A DNA stretch of 64,000 nt, taken from positions 1 to 64,000 of the forward strand of contig NZ_LBMU02000089.1 of NCBI RefSeq assembly GCF_001005085.2, written 5' to 3'. The notes beneath the pieces are model-generated. The model was not told where the DNA came from, ran no database searches, and saw only the letters and a list, made by a program, of their open reading frames with translations. This document shows, piece after piece, positions 41,766 through 49,590 of this stretch. Origin of the DNA: Streptomyces humi. GTDB lineage: Bacteria > Actinomycetota > Actinomycetes > Streptomycetales > Streptomycetaceae. Position numbers and translations under genes: made by a program. Position 1 is the first letter of the stretch. The number at the start of each line of letters is the position of its first letter.

Positions 41766-42644
41766 TCAGCCGTTCGGCGGCGTCCAGCCGCTGCGGCGCA
41801 GCAGGTCCGCGAAGGTCAGCAGGTCCGGGTGGGCGGCGCGAAGCGCGGGGATGTCGGCCCGGTAGCCGATGTCGTTGAACCACTCGAAGGTCTTCGCCAT
41901 CCAGACGTCCTTCTTCGCCAGCTCCTCCAGCGGGATGAACTCGTAGCGCGCCGGGCGGCCGGTGTGCGCCGCGAAGGCGGCCGCGATCTCCGGACCGGTC
42001 AGCGCCTCACCGGCGACCTCCAGGCTGCGCCCCACGAAGGAGTCCGGGTCGTCGAACGCGTCGGCGACGAAGTGCCCCATGTCCTGGGAGGCGATCACCT
42101 GGAGCTTCGTGTGCGGGTAGAGGGCGCGGCGGAACACCAGCGTGCCGTCCGCCGCGGGCTCCGGCGGCAGGTCGAGGAAGTTCTCCATGAAGTAGACCGG
42201 GCGCAGGAGGGTGGTGGGCACGCCCGCCGCGCCGATCGCCTGCTCGGCGCGGAGCTTGGTCTCCCGCCAGCCCACCCCGCCCGGCTTCTCCACGCCGCCG
42301 ACGGAGCTGTGCACGAGGTGCCGGACACCGGCCCGGCCGGCCTCCTCGGCGAACAGCCGGGCGTGCCGCTCCTCGCCGTCCAGGCCGTTGCCGTGGGTCG
42401 GGGTGAACACCGTGAACAGGCCGTACGCGCCGGCCAGGGCCGAGCGCACCGCCTCCCGGTCGTCGAACTCGCCGGGCACCAGCACGGCGCCCTTGGCGGC
42501 GAGTTCGCGGGCGGCGGGCTTGTCGGGGTCGCGCACGAGCGCGTGCACCGTCCAGCCCCGGTCCAGCAGGTGCCGGGCGGCGCTGCCGCCCTGGCGGCCG
42601 GTCGCGCCCAGGACCAGGATCCATCGCTTGTCGTCTGCCGTCAT
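41766..42644 (-). CDS. NmrA-family NAD(P)-binding protein, ActVA-ORF4-like
   Basis: 292 residues from ATG 42644 (GGAG upstream). N-terminal Rossmann motif LVLGATGRQGGSAARHLL, then VHALVRDPDKPAARELAAKG, HLVHSSVGGVEKPGG and LRPVYFMENFLD, all typical of NmrA/HSCARG proteins. In the actinorhodin cluster an NmrA-family protein (ActVA-ORF4) is needed for dimerisation of the monomer. The same family in this otherwise act-like cluster suggests a related coupling step, though NmrA proteins have other roles too. First gene of an operon with the acyltransferase, driven by a SARP box at 42723-42740. Confidence 0.85.
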   Translation of the reverse strand: MTADDKRWILVLGATGRQGGSAARHLLDRGWTVHALVRDPDKPAARELAAKGAVLVPGEFDDREAVRSALAGAYGLFTVFTPTHGNGLDGEERHARLFAEEAGRAGVRHLVHSSVGGVEKPGGVGWRETKLRAEQAIGAAGVPTTLLRPVYFMENFLDLPPEPAADGTLVFRRALYPHTKLQVIASQDMGHFVADAFDDPDSFVGRSLEVAGEALTGPEIAAAFAAHTGRPARYEFIPLEELAKKDVWMAKTFEWFNDIGYRADIPALRAAHPDLLTFADLLRRSGWTPPNG

Positions 42645-42708
42645 CGCGGTCTCCTCGGATAGCCGGTGCTGCGCCGTGGAACGCCGGTACGTCCCGCGGC
42701 TCGCGGCC

Positions 42709-42740
42709 AGCGTCACCACCGCCGCTCGAATCCGACTCGA
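42709..42740 (-). promoter_or_regulatory. SARP box and -10 for the NmrA-acyltransferase operon
   Basis: On the minus strand: TCGAGTC (42734-42740), 4-nt spacer, TCGAGCG (42723-42729), then 8 bp and GACGCT (42709-42714), an NANNNT -10. The NmrA gene starts at 42644. Confidence 0.75.
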
Positions 42741-42766
42741 GGTGCGGCGCCGGGTGCGAGCCGTCT

Positions 42767-42798
42767 TCGAGCGCTCTTCGAGACGCCGTCGCGAGCCT
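42767..42798 (+). promoter_or_regulatory. SARP box and -10 for the DoxX-hydroxylase operon
   Basis: TCGAGCG (42767-42773), 4-nt spacer, TCGAGAC (42778-42784), then 8 bp and GAGCCT (42793-42798). The DoxX-like gene starts at 42864. Together with the minus-strand box it makes this a divergent SARP-controlled promoter pair. Confidence 0.8.
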
Positions 42799-42863
42799 TG
42801 CCCTCCTGGAACCACCCGGCCCCCCGGGAGACGAATCGCCGAACGCTAAGGAGAAGGCGGCCC

Positions 42864-43274
42864 ATGCCTGAAGGACCCCAGCTCATCAGCCGGCTGGCCC
42901 GGCCCCTGCTGGCGGCGAGCTTCGTCGCCGGCGGCTACGGCGTGCTCCGCGAGCCCGGCCCACTGCCCGAACTGGCCCGGCAGCACGGCATTCCGCTGCC
43001 GGAGGCCGCCACCCGGGCGACCGCCACCGGCATGGTCGTCGGCGGGCTGGCCCTGGGCAGCGGTGTCGCGCCGGTGCTCGGCGGCGGCGCGCTGATCGCC
43101 TGCCTGGTGCCGACGACCCTGACCGTGCACGCCTTCTGGCGCCAGTCGGACCCGGCGCGACGGCGAATGCAGCGCAACGAGTTCTTCAAGAACGTCAGCC
43201 TGCTCGGCGGCCTCGCGATAGCCGCCGCGGCCTCGTCCCGGCGCTCCCTGCCGACCGGTGGGGACGGTGCGTGA
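42864..43274 (+). CDS. DoxX-like membrane protein
   Basis: 136 residues from ATG 42864 after AAGGAGAAGG. Four hydrophobic segments and RLARPLLAASFVAGGYGVLR at the N-terminus plus VPTTLTVHAFWRQSDPARRR in the third loop match the DoxX/DoxD-like family. These proteins are often linked to quinone or redox chemistry at the membrane. It is translationally coupled (TGATG at 43272) to the flavin-dependent hydroxylase gene, so a role near the quinone-forming step is plausible but unproven. Confidence 0.83.
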   Translation: MPEGPQLISRLARPLLAASFVAGGYGVLREPGPLPELARQHGIPLPEAATRATATGMVVGGLALGSGVAPVLGGGALIACLVPTTLTVHAFWRQSDPARRRMQRNEFFKNVSLLGGLAIAAAASSRRSLPTGGDGA

Positions 43275-44527
43275 TGCCCGACGCCACACAGAACCGACCG
43301 ACCCCCGCCCCGGCCACTCCGGTCGCCCCGATCGCCCCGGCCACTCCGGTCGCCCCGGCCGTTCCGGCCACTCCGGCCTCCCCGGTCGCTCCGGTCGCCC
43401 CGGTCGCCCTCGTCGGGCGGGCTCGGGATCTGGCGGCGCTGGCGGGCAAGCATGCCGCCGACGCGGATCGGGAGCGGCGGCTCCATCCCGACGTGGTGCG
43501 CGCGGTCGCGGAGGCGGGGTTCGGGCGGCACTTCGTGCCGGTCCGCTGGGGCGGCGCCGACGGCACCTTCGCCGACCTGCTGGCCGCGGTCGCCCGCGTC
43601 GGCGAGGGCTGCACGTCCGCCGCGTGGGTCGCCGCGCTGGCCGCCACGGTGCCGCGCATGGCCGCCCACCTGCCCCGCCAGGGGCAGGCCGAGGTCTGGT
43701 CCGACGGCCCGGACACCCTGCTCGTCGGCGCCCTGATGCCGCTCGGCCGGGCGGAACGGGCGGCCGGCGGCTGGCGGCTGACCGGCACCTGGTCGTACGT
43801 CAGCGGCGTCGACTTCTCCGACTGGGCCCTGGTGTGCGCGCGGACGGCGGAGGACGGCGTCGAGGTGCCGCGGTACTTCGCGCTGCCCCGCGAGGCGTAC
43901 GCGATCCGGGACACCTGGTTCACCGTCGGGATGCGCGGCACCGGCAGCAACACCCTCTCCGTGGACGACGTGTACGTTCCGGACCACCGGGTGTGCACCC
44001 GCGCGGCCGTGCTGGACGGTGAGTGCCCGGACGCGCCCGCCGACTGCACCCGGGTGCCGCTGAAAGCGGTGAACGGCCTGTCCTTCGCGGCGCCGGTCCT
44101 GGGGGCCGCGAAGGGGCTGCTGGCGGAGTGGACGCGCTGGGCCGCGCCCCGGATCTCGGGAACCGGCGACGGCGATCCCCGGCTCGCGGAGAACGCGCTG
44201 CGGCACGGGGTGCTGGCCCGCGCCGCCGGGGAGGTGGACGGCGCCGAGCTGCTGCTGGACCGTACCGCCCGGGCGGCCGACGCGGGGGCGCTCGACCCGC
44301 TGCTGACCGCCCGCGGCGGCCGGGACTGCGCGCTCGCCGCGGAGCTGCTGCTGACCGCGGCGGACCGGCTGTTCCGGGCCGCGGGCACGTCCGCGCAGGT
44401 CGAGGGGAGCCCGTTCGAACGTGGCTGGCGCGATGTCAGCGCGGCGGTGAGCCACCTGGTGCTGCGCTTCGAACCGGCGGCGACGGCCTACGCCCAGGCG
44501 GTACTGACGGCCCATCGGGAGCCCTGA
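43274..44527 (+). CDS. Flavin-dependent aromatic hydroxylase, ActVA-ORF5-like
   Basis: 417 residues. Acyl-CoA-dehydrogenase fold of group D two-component monooxygenases: HPDVVRAVAEAGFGRHFVPV, WAL in SGVDFSDWALVCART, RDTWFTVGMRGTGSNTLSVD and PLKAVNGLSFAAPVLGAAKG agree closely with ActVA-ORF5 as I remember it. It would use reduced FMN from the ActVB-like reductase (52402) to hydroxylate the aromatic rings and form the quinone. The N-terminus carries an extra Pro/Ala/Val/Thr repeat of about 40 residues (PVAPIAPATPVAP type). ATG 43274 is coupled to the DoxX stop. Confidence 0.9.
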   Translation: MPDATQNRPTPAPATPVAPIAPATPVAPAVPATPASPVAPVAPVALVGRARDLAALAGKHAADADRERRLHPDVVRAVAEAGFGRHFVPVRWGGADGTFADLLAAVARVGEGCTSAAWVAALAATVPRMAAHLPRQGQAEVWSDGPDTLLVGALMPLGRAERAAGGWRLTGTWSYVSGVDFSDWALVCARTAEDGVEVPRYFALPREAYAIRDTWFTVGMRGTGSNTLSVDDVYVPDHRVCTRAAVLDGECPDAPADCTRVPLKAVNGLSFAAPVLGAAKGLLAEWTRWAAPRISGTGDGDPRLAENALRHGVLARAAGEVDGAELLLDRTARAADAGALDPLLTARGGRDCALAAELLLTAADRLFRAAGTSAQVEGSPFERGWRDVSAAVSHLVLRFEPAATAYAQAVLTAHREP

Positions 44528-44635
44528 ACGGGAGCCCTGAGCAGGAGCTCCGAACGGGAGCCCTGAACGGGAGCCTGAACGGGAGTTCTGAGCAGGAGCC
44601 CCGAACGGGAGCCCCGAACGGGAGTTCTGAGCGGG
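44517..44635. repeat. Tandem repeat derived from the hydroxylase 3' end
   Basis: Imperfect 11-15-bp units around GGGAGCCCTGAAC and GGAGTTCTGAGC continue from the last codons and stop of the hydroxylase gene (GAG CCC TGA). About eight units. No gene in 44528-44709. Confidence 0.8.
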
Positions 44636-44709
44636 GTACGGCACTGAGCCCGCCCTTCTCACCGGTGATCCGGGAGGAGGGCGGGCCGTGTGGTGTCCGG
44701 CCGGGGTCT

Positions 44710-45666
44710 CTACGACGTGCCGGGGACGGAGCGTGTCACGGTGGCCCGGCGGACCGTGAGGCGTACCCCGGAGCCTTCCGCGAGTTCGCCGAACAGGCCG
44801 ATGCCCAGGGCGAGCCGGTCGGGCCGGACGCTCTCCTCGGGGCCGTCGGCGGAGCGGGTGAGGTGGGCGGCGCGGGACGGGAGGCGGCGGCCGAGGTCCG
44901 GCACGGCGAACACCTCCGTGCCCTCCAGCAGCCACACCGCCGTACCGCGGGCCCGGTCGACGCGTATCGCGCACCGGTGCAGGTGGTCCGGCGAACGCAC
45001 GGCGACGGGGATCTCGTACGTGAAGGTGCCGTGCGCGGCGCCGGGCCGGCCCAGCCGCTCGTACAGCACCCAGACCCGGTCGTTGGTCAGCAGGAAGTCG
45101 AGCACCAGCCCGGAACCCAGGTCCACGCAGAGCATCCCGCCCATCCCGTCCCGGGTGTCGGCGAAACCGGCGGCGGTCGGGCGGTCCGCACCCGTCGCCC
45201 CGCCCACCCCGGCCACCGCGGCGGCCGGGGTGGGCGGGGTCCCGGGTACGGGCAGCCGCCCGGCGCCCGTCCGTGCGGCCGCGGCCGGGCCGTGGATCTC
45301 GGCGCCCAGCTCCATGCGGGCGGTGAGGAGTCCGGAGTCGGGCAGGGTGAAGCCGGGCGGGGTGGCGGTGCCGGCGAAGGCGGCCCAGCGCAGGTGGCCC
45401 GGCGGTGCCGACGGCGGCGGGACGGCGAACCGGGGTTCGCCGGTGGCCGGGTCCGTGCCCGGGGGCGCCACCACCAGGCCCTCCGGGGTGACACGGGCGG
45501 TCCCGTCACCGGCGGGCAGCCCGGCCGCGGGGCGGGCCAGCCACCCTGGGGGCAGCCCGTCCGGTCGCCGGCCGGCGTCCGCGAGCCGGAACTCGTCGTC
45601 GAACACCGTCTCACCCCGGCCGTCCGCCGGAACTCCCGTACCGCCGGCATGTCGTGCGTACGTCAC
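44710..45666 (-). CDS. Unassigned cluster protein (318 aa)
   Basis: Start GTG 45666 is set by GGAGG five nt upstream; the open frame continues to 46164 but through the tandem repeat, which is unlikely to be coding. The protein contains FDDEFRLADAG, SGLLTARMELGAEIHG, FADTRDGMGGMLCVDLGSGLV and HLHRCAIRVDRARGTAVWLLEG, a beta-sandwich-like pattern seen in conserved proteins (I think DUF6081) of actinobacterial clusters; no catalytic motif is evident. It lies downstream of LLM 2 on the same strand, separated by the long repeat. Function unknown. Confidence 0.78.
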   Translation of the reverse strand: MTYARHAGGTGVPADGRGETVFDDEFRLADAGRRPDGLPPGWLARPAAGLPAGDGTARVTPEGLVVAPPGTDPATGEPRFAVPPPSAPPGHLRWAAFAGTATPPGFTLPDSGLLTARMELGAEIHGPAAAARTGAGRLPVPGTPPTPAAAVAGVGGATGADRPTAAGFADTRDGMGGMLCVDLGSGLVLDFLLTNDRVWVLYERLGRPGAAHGTFTYEIPVAVRSPDHLHRCAIRVDRARGTAVWLLEGTEVFAVPDLGRRLPSRAAHLTRSADGPEESVRPDRLALGIGLFGELAEGSGVRLTVRRATVTRSVPGTS

Positions 45667-45741
45667 AGTGCCTCCGACTCCCCACGCCCCTCCCGGGCGC
45701 GATCCGTTGACGGGCCCGCTTCCCACCCAGCCACTCACGGC

Positions 45742-46035
45742 AGCCCCCGGCCGTACTGGCCGCCGACACATGCCCCACACACGGCAGCCCCCGGCCGTAC
45801 TGGCCACCGGCGCATGCCCCACACACGGCAGGCCCCGGCCGCCTTGGCCGTCGACGCATGCCCCACACGGCAGACCCCAGGCCACCTCAGCCACCGGCGC
45901 ATGCCCCACACACGGCAGACCCCAGGCGACCTCAGCCACCGGCGCATGCCCCCCCCCACACGGCAGACCCCAGGCCACCTCAGCCACCGGCGCATGCCCC
46001 GCACACGGCAGACCCCCGGCCACCTTGGGCGTCGG
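45742..46035. repeat. Tandem repeat of about 45-bp units
   Basis: About six and a half imperfect copies with consensus pieces CACACGGCAGACCCCAGG, CCACCTCAGCCACCGG and CGCATGCCC. Units diverge from left to right, the central ones being almost identical. The 484-bp gap 45667-46150 contains only this and its flanks. Confidence 0.9.
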
Positions 46036-46150
46036 CGCGCCTACCTCCGTGTTCGGCTCGCCCCAGCGGCGCGGAGCGTCGGCGCGGGCTCTCACACGGC
46101 CCGGTCCGGCCGTACCGGCCGTCGGTGTCTGCGTGGCCGGCGGCGGTGTG

Positions 46151-47185
46151 TCAGGCGCCGACACCCGACACCTTCAGCGCCTCGGCCGCCGCGTGCAGGA
46201 TGCGCAGGCGGCCCTCCAGGGTCGTCGCCGCCGCCGACACCATGACGCCGAGGGTGGTCACGCCGGCCTCCGCGTACGCCCGCATCCGGTCGGCGAGCCG
46301 GGGCACCGGTCCCGCGAGCGAGGTGCGGTCGATGAAGTCCAGCGGCAGCGCGGCCGCCGCACCGGCCCGGTCGCCGTCGGCCAGCCTCCCGAGGAAGACC
46401 TCGATCTCCTCGGCGTAGCCCATCTCGCGGGCCAGCGCGCAGTAGAAGTTGTGCGCGGGGTCGCCGATGCCCAGCAGGTAGACGTACTGGCCGCGCAACG
46501 CGTCCACCGCGGTGGGCACGTCGTCCGCGACCGACGCCGGCAGGCTGGGCAGTACCTCGAAGCCGGCCAGGTCCCGCCCGGCCCTCTCCCGGCCCGCCCG
46601 GATCTCGGTGACGGCCTTGGCGACCGCGTCGGGCGGGGTGAACACCCCGAGCCAGCCGTCCGCGATCTCGCCCGCGAGCCGCAGACTGCGGGGCCCCACC
46701 GCCGCCAGGTAGACCGGGATCCCGGGCCGGGCCGGCTCGGTCAGCACATGCAGCGGCGCCCCGTCGCGGCCGTCGGCGGGCAGCCGGAAGTGCCGGCCCC
46801 GGTAGGTCACCGGGTCACCGCCGAGCGCCTGCCGGACGATGTCGACGTACTCCCTGGTCCGCTCCAGCGGTCGCCCGAACGGCACCCCGTACCAGCCGTC
46901 CGAGACATCGGGGTTGGACACCCCGAGGCCCAGCCGGAACCGGCCGCCGCTCAGCGCGTCCAGGGTGGCCGCGGTGAGCGCGGCCAGTCCCGGCGGGCGC
47001 GCCGGTATCTGCATGACGCCGGAGGCCAGGCCGATCCGCTCGGTACGGCCCGCGACCAGGCCCAGCACGCTGGCCGCGTCGGACCGGTAGCCCTCCGGTG
47101 CCAGCACGAGCTCGTAGCCCAGGGTCTCGGCGGCGCGGGCCAGTTCGGCCGCGCCCTGGTAGACCAGATTCGCCGCAAGTCGCAT
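46151..47185 (-). CDS. LLM-class F420/flavin-dependent oxidoreductase 2
   Basis: 344 residues from ATG 47185 (GGGGGAG six nt upstream). RTERIGLASGVMQIPARPPG, GRFRLGLGVSNPDVSDGWYG, VYLAAVGPRSLRLAGEIADGW and RAYAEAGVTTLGVMV are typical of F420-dependent methylene-H4MPT-reductase-like LLM enzymes. It is the third gene of the leftward KR-SDR-LLM series (58 bp after the SDR). Probably a reductase acting on the polyketide (inference). Confidence 0.88.
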   Translation of the reverse strand: MRLAANLVYQGAAELARAAETLGYELVLAPEGYRSDAASVLGLVAGRTERIGLASGVMQIPARPPGLAALTAATLDALSGGRFRLGLGVSNPDVSDGWYGVPFGRPLERTREYVDIVRQALGGDPVTYRGRHFRLPADGRDGAPLHVLTEPARPGIPVYLAAVGPRSLRLAGEIADGWLGVFTPPDAVAKAVTEIRAGRERAGRDLAGFEVLPSLPASVADDVPTAVDALRGQYVYLLGIGDPAHNFYCALAREMGYAEEIEVFLGRLADGDRAGAAAALPLDFIDRTSLAGPVPRLADRMRAYAEAGVTTLGVMVSAAATTLEGRLRILHAAAEALKVSGVGA

Positions 47186-47243
47186 CGTCAGCTCCCCCAC
47201 GTGCTCCTGGATCTGGCGGGACCGGTGCCGGGCCCGCACCTGG

Positions 47244-47981
47244 TCAGATGAGGTGGGCGCCGCCGTCCACGAGCAGCACCTGCCCGGTCGTGTAGGTGGC
47301 GTCGGCCAGGCCCAGCACGGCCTCGGCGACGTCCTCGGGCCGCCCCACCCGGCGCAGCGGGGTGCTCTCCCGCACCTTCCGCGCGATCGGCGCGAAGAAG
47401 TCCTTGCCCTGCGTCCAGGGCGTCTCGACCAGCCCGGGGGCGACCGCGTTGACCCGGACCGCGGGCCCGGCCGTGTTCGCCAGCAGCCGGGTCATGTGCT
47501 CGATCGCCGCCTTGCTGACGGCGTACGGGATGGAGCTGCCCGCCGGGCGGCTGCCGGCGATCGAGGAGATGTTGACCACCGATCCGCCGCCGGTACGGGC
47601 CAGGTGCGGCATCGCGGCGACCGTCGTCTGCCAGGTGCCGATCACGTTGAGGCCGAGGATCTCCCGCCACAGGGCGGGCGTGGCCGCCTCCAGGTCGGCG
47701 TGCGGCACGGGCCGCGAGACACCGGCGTTGTTGACCAGGATGTCGAGGCGTCCGTAGTGCGCGACGGCGGCCTCGACGAGGTGCCGGGCCTCGGTCTCGT
47801 CCGAGACGTCGGCCCGTACGTAGATCGCGTCGGGCAGGGCGGCGGCGACCTTCTCGCCGGCCTCCACCGAGCGCGCGGAGTTCACGACGACGCGGATCCC
47901 CTCGGCGGCGAGGCGGACGGCGACGGCCTCCCCGATGCCGGAGGAGGAACCGGTGACGAGGGCGACCCGGGCGCCGGTCAT
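47244..47981 (-). CDS. SDR-family reductase (second reductase of the cluster)
   Basis: 245 residues. TGSSSGIGEA (NADP loop), NNAGVSR, Ser in VNISSIAGS, and Y-X3-K in YAVSKAAIEHM; ends with VLLVDGG, as FabG-type enzymes do. ATG 47981 overlaps the stop of the ActIII-like KR (TGATG). The granaticin pathway uses an SDR (RED2) for the C-3 ketone instead of ActVI-ORF1; this gene is a candidate for the same job because no ActVI-ORF1-type 3-hydroxyacyl-CoA dehydrogenase is visible in the window. Confidence 0.9.
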   Translation of the reverse strand: MTGARVALVTGSSSGIGEAVAVRLAAEGIRVVVNSARSVEAGEKVAAALPDAIYVRADVSDETEARHLVEAAVAHYGRLDILVNNAGVSRPVPHADLEAATPALWREILGLNVIGTWQTTVAAMPHLARTGGGSVVNISSIAGSRPAGSSIPYAVSKAAIEHMTRLLANTAGPAVRVNAVAPGLVETPWTQGKDFFAPIARKVRESTPLRRVGRPEDVAEAVLGLADATYTTGQVLLVDGGAHLI

Positions 47982-48766
47982 CAGTAGTTCCCCAGTCCGC
48001 CGCAGACGTTGAGCGCCTGGGCCGTCACGGCGGCCGCGTCGTCGCCGACCAGGTACTCGACCATGGCGGCCACCTCGCGGGGCTCCACGTAGCGGCCGAG
48101 CGGCACGCGGGCGGTGATGCGGTCGTGGGCCTCCTGCTCGTCCACGCCCCAGATGGCCGCGTAGTGCTCGCGGACCCGTCCGGCCATCGGCGTCTCGACG
48201 AAGCCGGGGCAGACCGCGTTGACCGTGATGCCGGTGCGGGCCAGTTCCAGGCCGAGGGCCTTGGTGAAGCCGACCACTCCGTGCTTGGACGCCGAGTAGG
48301 GCGCCGCGTGCACGACTCCCTGCTTGCCGCCGGTGGAGGCGATGTTGATGATCCGGCCGCGCCCGCCCGCCAGCATGCCGCCGGCGTTGAGCACTTCCTT
48401 GGTCATGAGGAAGACGCTGTTGAGGTTGGTGTTGATCACGTCGAGCCAGAGCTCGTCGGGGATCTCGGCGGTGGCGCCGCCGCCGCTCCGGCCCGCGTTG
48501 TTCACGAGGACGTCGACCGGCCCGTACCGTTCGACCGCGGACCGGACGTACGCCCGGATCTGCTCGGGGTCGCTCACGTCGCAGACGGTCCCGTCGACCT
48601 CCAGGCCCCGGTCCCGCAACTCCTTGATCACGTGGGTGAGTTCCTCGGAGCGGCGGGCGCAGATGAAGACGCTCGCACCGCCGCCCGCCAGCCGGGTGGT
48701 GATCTCCAGGCCGATCCCGCTGGTGGCGCCGGTCACCAACGCCACCGGCCGCCCTGCCTCCGTCAT
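47981..48766 (-). CDS. Polyketide C-9 ketoreductase, ActIII-like
   Basis: 261 residues, same length as ActIII. TGATSGIGLEI (cofactor loop), NNAGRSGGGATAEI, NIASTGGKQGVVHAAPYSAS with the Tyr and Lys of YSASKHG, and PGFVETPMAGRVREHYA are near-diagnostic for type II PKS C-9 ketoreductases. It reduces the C-9 ketone of the nascent octaketide. Start ATG 48766 with GGGAGG. Operon with the second SDR. Confidence 0.95.
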   Translation of the reverse strand: MTEAGRPVALVTGATSGIGLEITTRLAGGGASVFICARRSEELTHVIKELRDRGLEVDGTVCDVSDPEQIRAYVRSAVERYGPVDVLVNNAGRSGGGATAEIPDELWLDVINTNLNSVFLMTKEVLNAGGMLAGGRGRIINIASTGGKQGVVHAAPYSASKHGVVGFTKALGLELARTGITVNAVCPGFVETPMAGRVREHYAAIWGVDEQEAHDRITARVPLGRYVEPREVAAMVEYLVGDDAAAVTAQALNVCGGLGNY

Positions 48767-49063
48767 GCTGCCTCCCTGCGCGTCCTCGACGACGGCCGGC
48801 CCGCTCCGGGGCCCGCGCGTCCTGCGGACCGAGACTGACCGGCGGGACTAGAGGCGGGGTGGAAGCGGGGTGGAAGCGAGAGGGAGACGGAAGCGGGGTG
48901 ACAGCGAGACGGCGGCGCGGGACAGCGGCGGGCCGGCGGCGGGACGGAAACGGCCGGACGCCGGGGGGCGGGGCGCCGTACCGTCCTTCAAGCTGCTCTC
49001 GAGGCGGGCCGGGCACGGTGGGTGCGGCAGCAGCCGTTCGCACCCGGAGCCCTGGAGGAGCCG
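48767..49063. promoter_or_regulatory. Divergent KR/SnoaL region with SARP box at 48988-49005
   Basis: TCAAGCT (48988-48994), 4-nt spacer, TCGAGGC (48999-49005), then 8 bp and CACGGT (49014-49019) in the direction of the SnoaL-like gene. A tandem repeat of GGGGTGGAAGC lies at about 48856-48915. I did not find a clean second box for the KR direction; this one may serve both. Confidence 0.65.
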
Positions 49064-49492
49064 ATGACCGCCACCCCGGTCCGTACCGACCTGTACTCGC
49101 AGGTCCAGCACTTCTACGCGCACCAGATGCAGGCGCTGGACGCCGGCCGGTTCGAGGACTACGCCGCCACCTTCACGGAGGACGGCAGTTTCCAGCACTC
49201 CCCGGGTGCCACGCCCGCGCTCACCCGGCCCGGCATCGTCGCCGAACTGGTGGAGTTCCACCGCCGGTTCGAGAACGACCCGGTCCAGCGCCGGCACTGG
49301 TTCAACCACATCGCCCTGGAGTGGCAGTCCGACGGCACGATCCGCTCCACCGTCTACGCCCTGGTGGTCACCGTCCGGCCGGGCGGCAAGCCGGAGATCG
49401 CGCCGAGCTGCGTGGTGCACGACGTCCTGGTGCCCGGGGAGGACGGCATCCTCACCAGGTCGCGGCTGGTCACGCACGACCAGATGTTCTGA
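49064..49492 (+). CDS. SnoaL/NTF2-like protein (ActVI-ORFA-type)
   Basis: 142 residues from ATG 49064 (GGAGGAG upstream). VQHFYAHQMQALDAGRFEDY, ATFTEDGSFQHSPG, RHWFNHIALEW and LVTHDQMF give the cone-shaped SnoaL/scytalone-dehydratase-like fold. The actinorhodin cluster has an NTF2-like protein, ActVI-ORFA, that helps channel the pyran-ring intermediate. By position and fold this may be its counterpart, but SnoaL-like proteins also act as cyclases or hydroxylases. Confidence 0.85.
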   Translation: MTATPVRTDLYSQVQHFYAHQMQALDAGRFEDYAATFTEDGSFQHSPGATPALTRPGIVAELVEFHRRFENDPVQRRHWFNHIALEWQSDGTIRSTVYALVVTVRPGGKPEIAPSCVVHDVLVPGEDGILTRSRLVTHDQMF

Positions 49493-49519
49493 ACGCCGGC
49501 CGCGGCGCGGGAACGGCGA

Positions 49520-49554
49520 GGGCCGGGAGTTCCGGGAGCACCGGCTCCCGGCCC
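49520..49554. terminator. Hairpin between SnoaL-like and SARP genes (convergent)
   Basis: GGGCCGGGAG (49520-49529) pairs with CTCCCGGCCC (49545-49554) around a 15-nt loop that itself contains CCGG/CCGG. No T tract. Confidence 0.55.
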
Positions 49555-49590
49555 CGGCCCCGGCGGTCCGGCGGTCCGGCGCCCCGGCGG

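Noticed and set aside
44710..46164. Extending the 44710 gene to the far upstream start at 46164
   Set aside because: The extra 166 residues come from the 45-bp tandem repeat; GTG 45666 has an ideal ribosome site.
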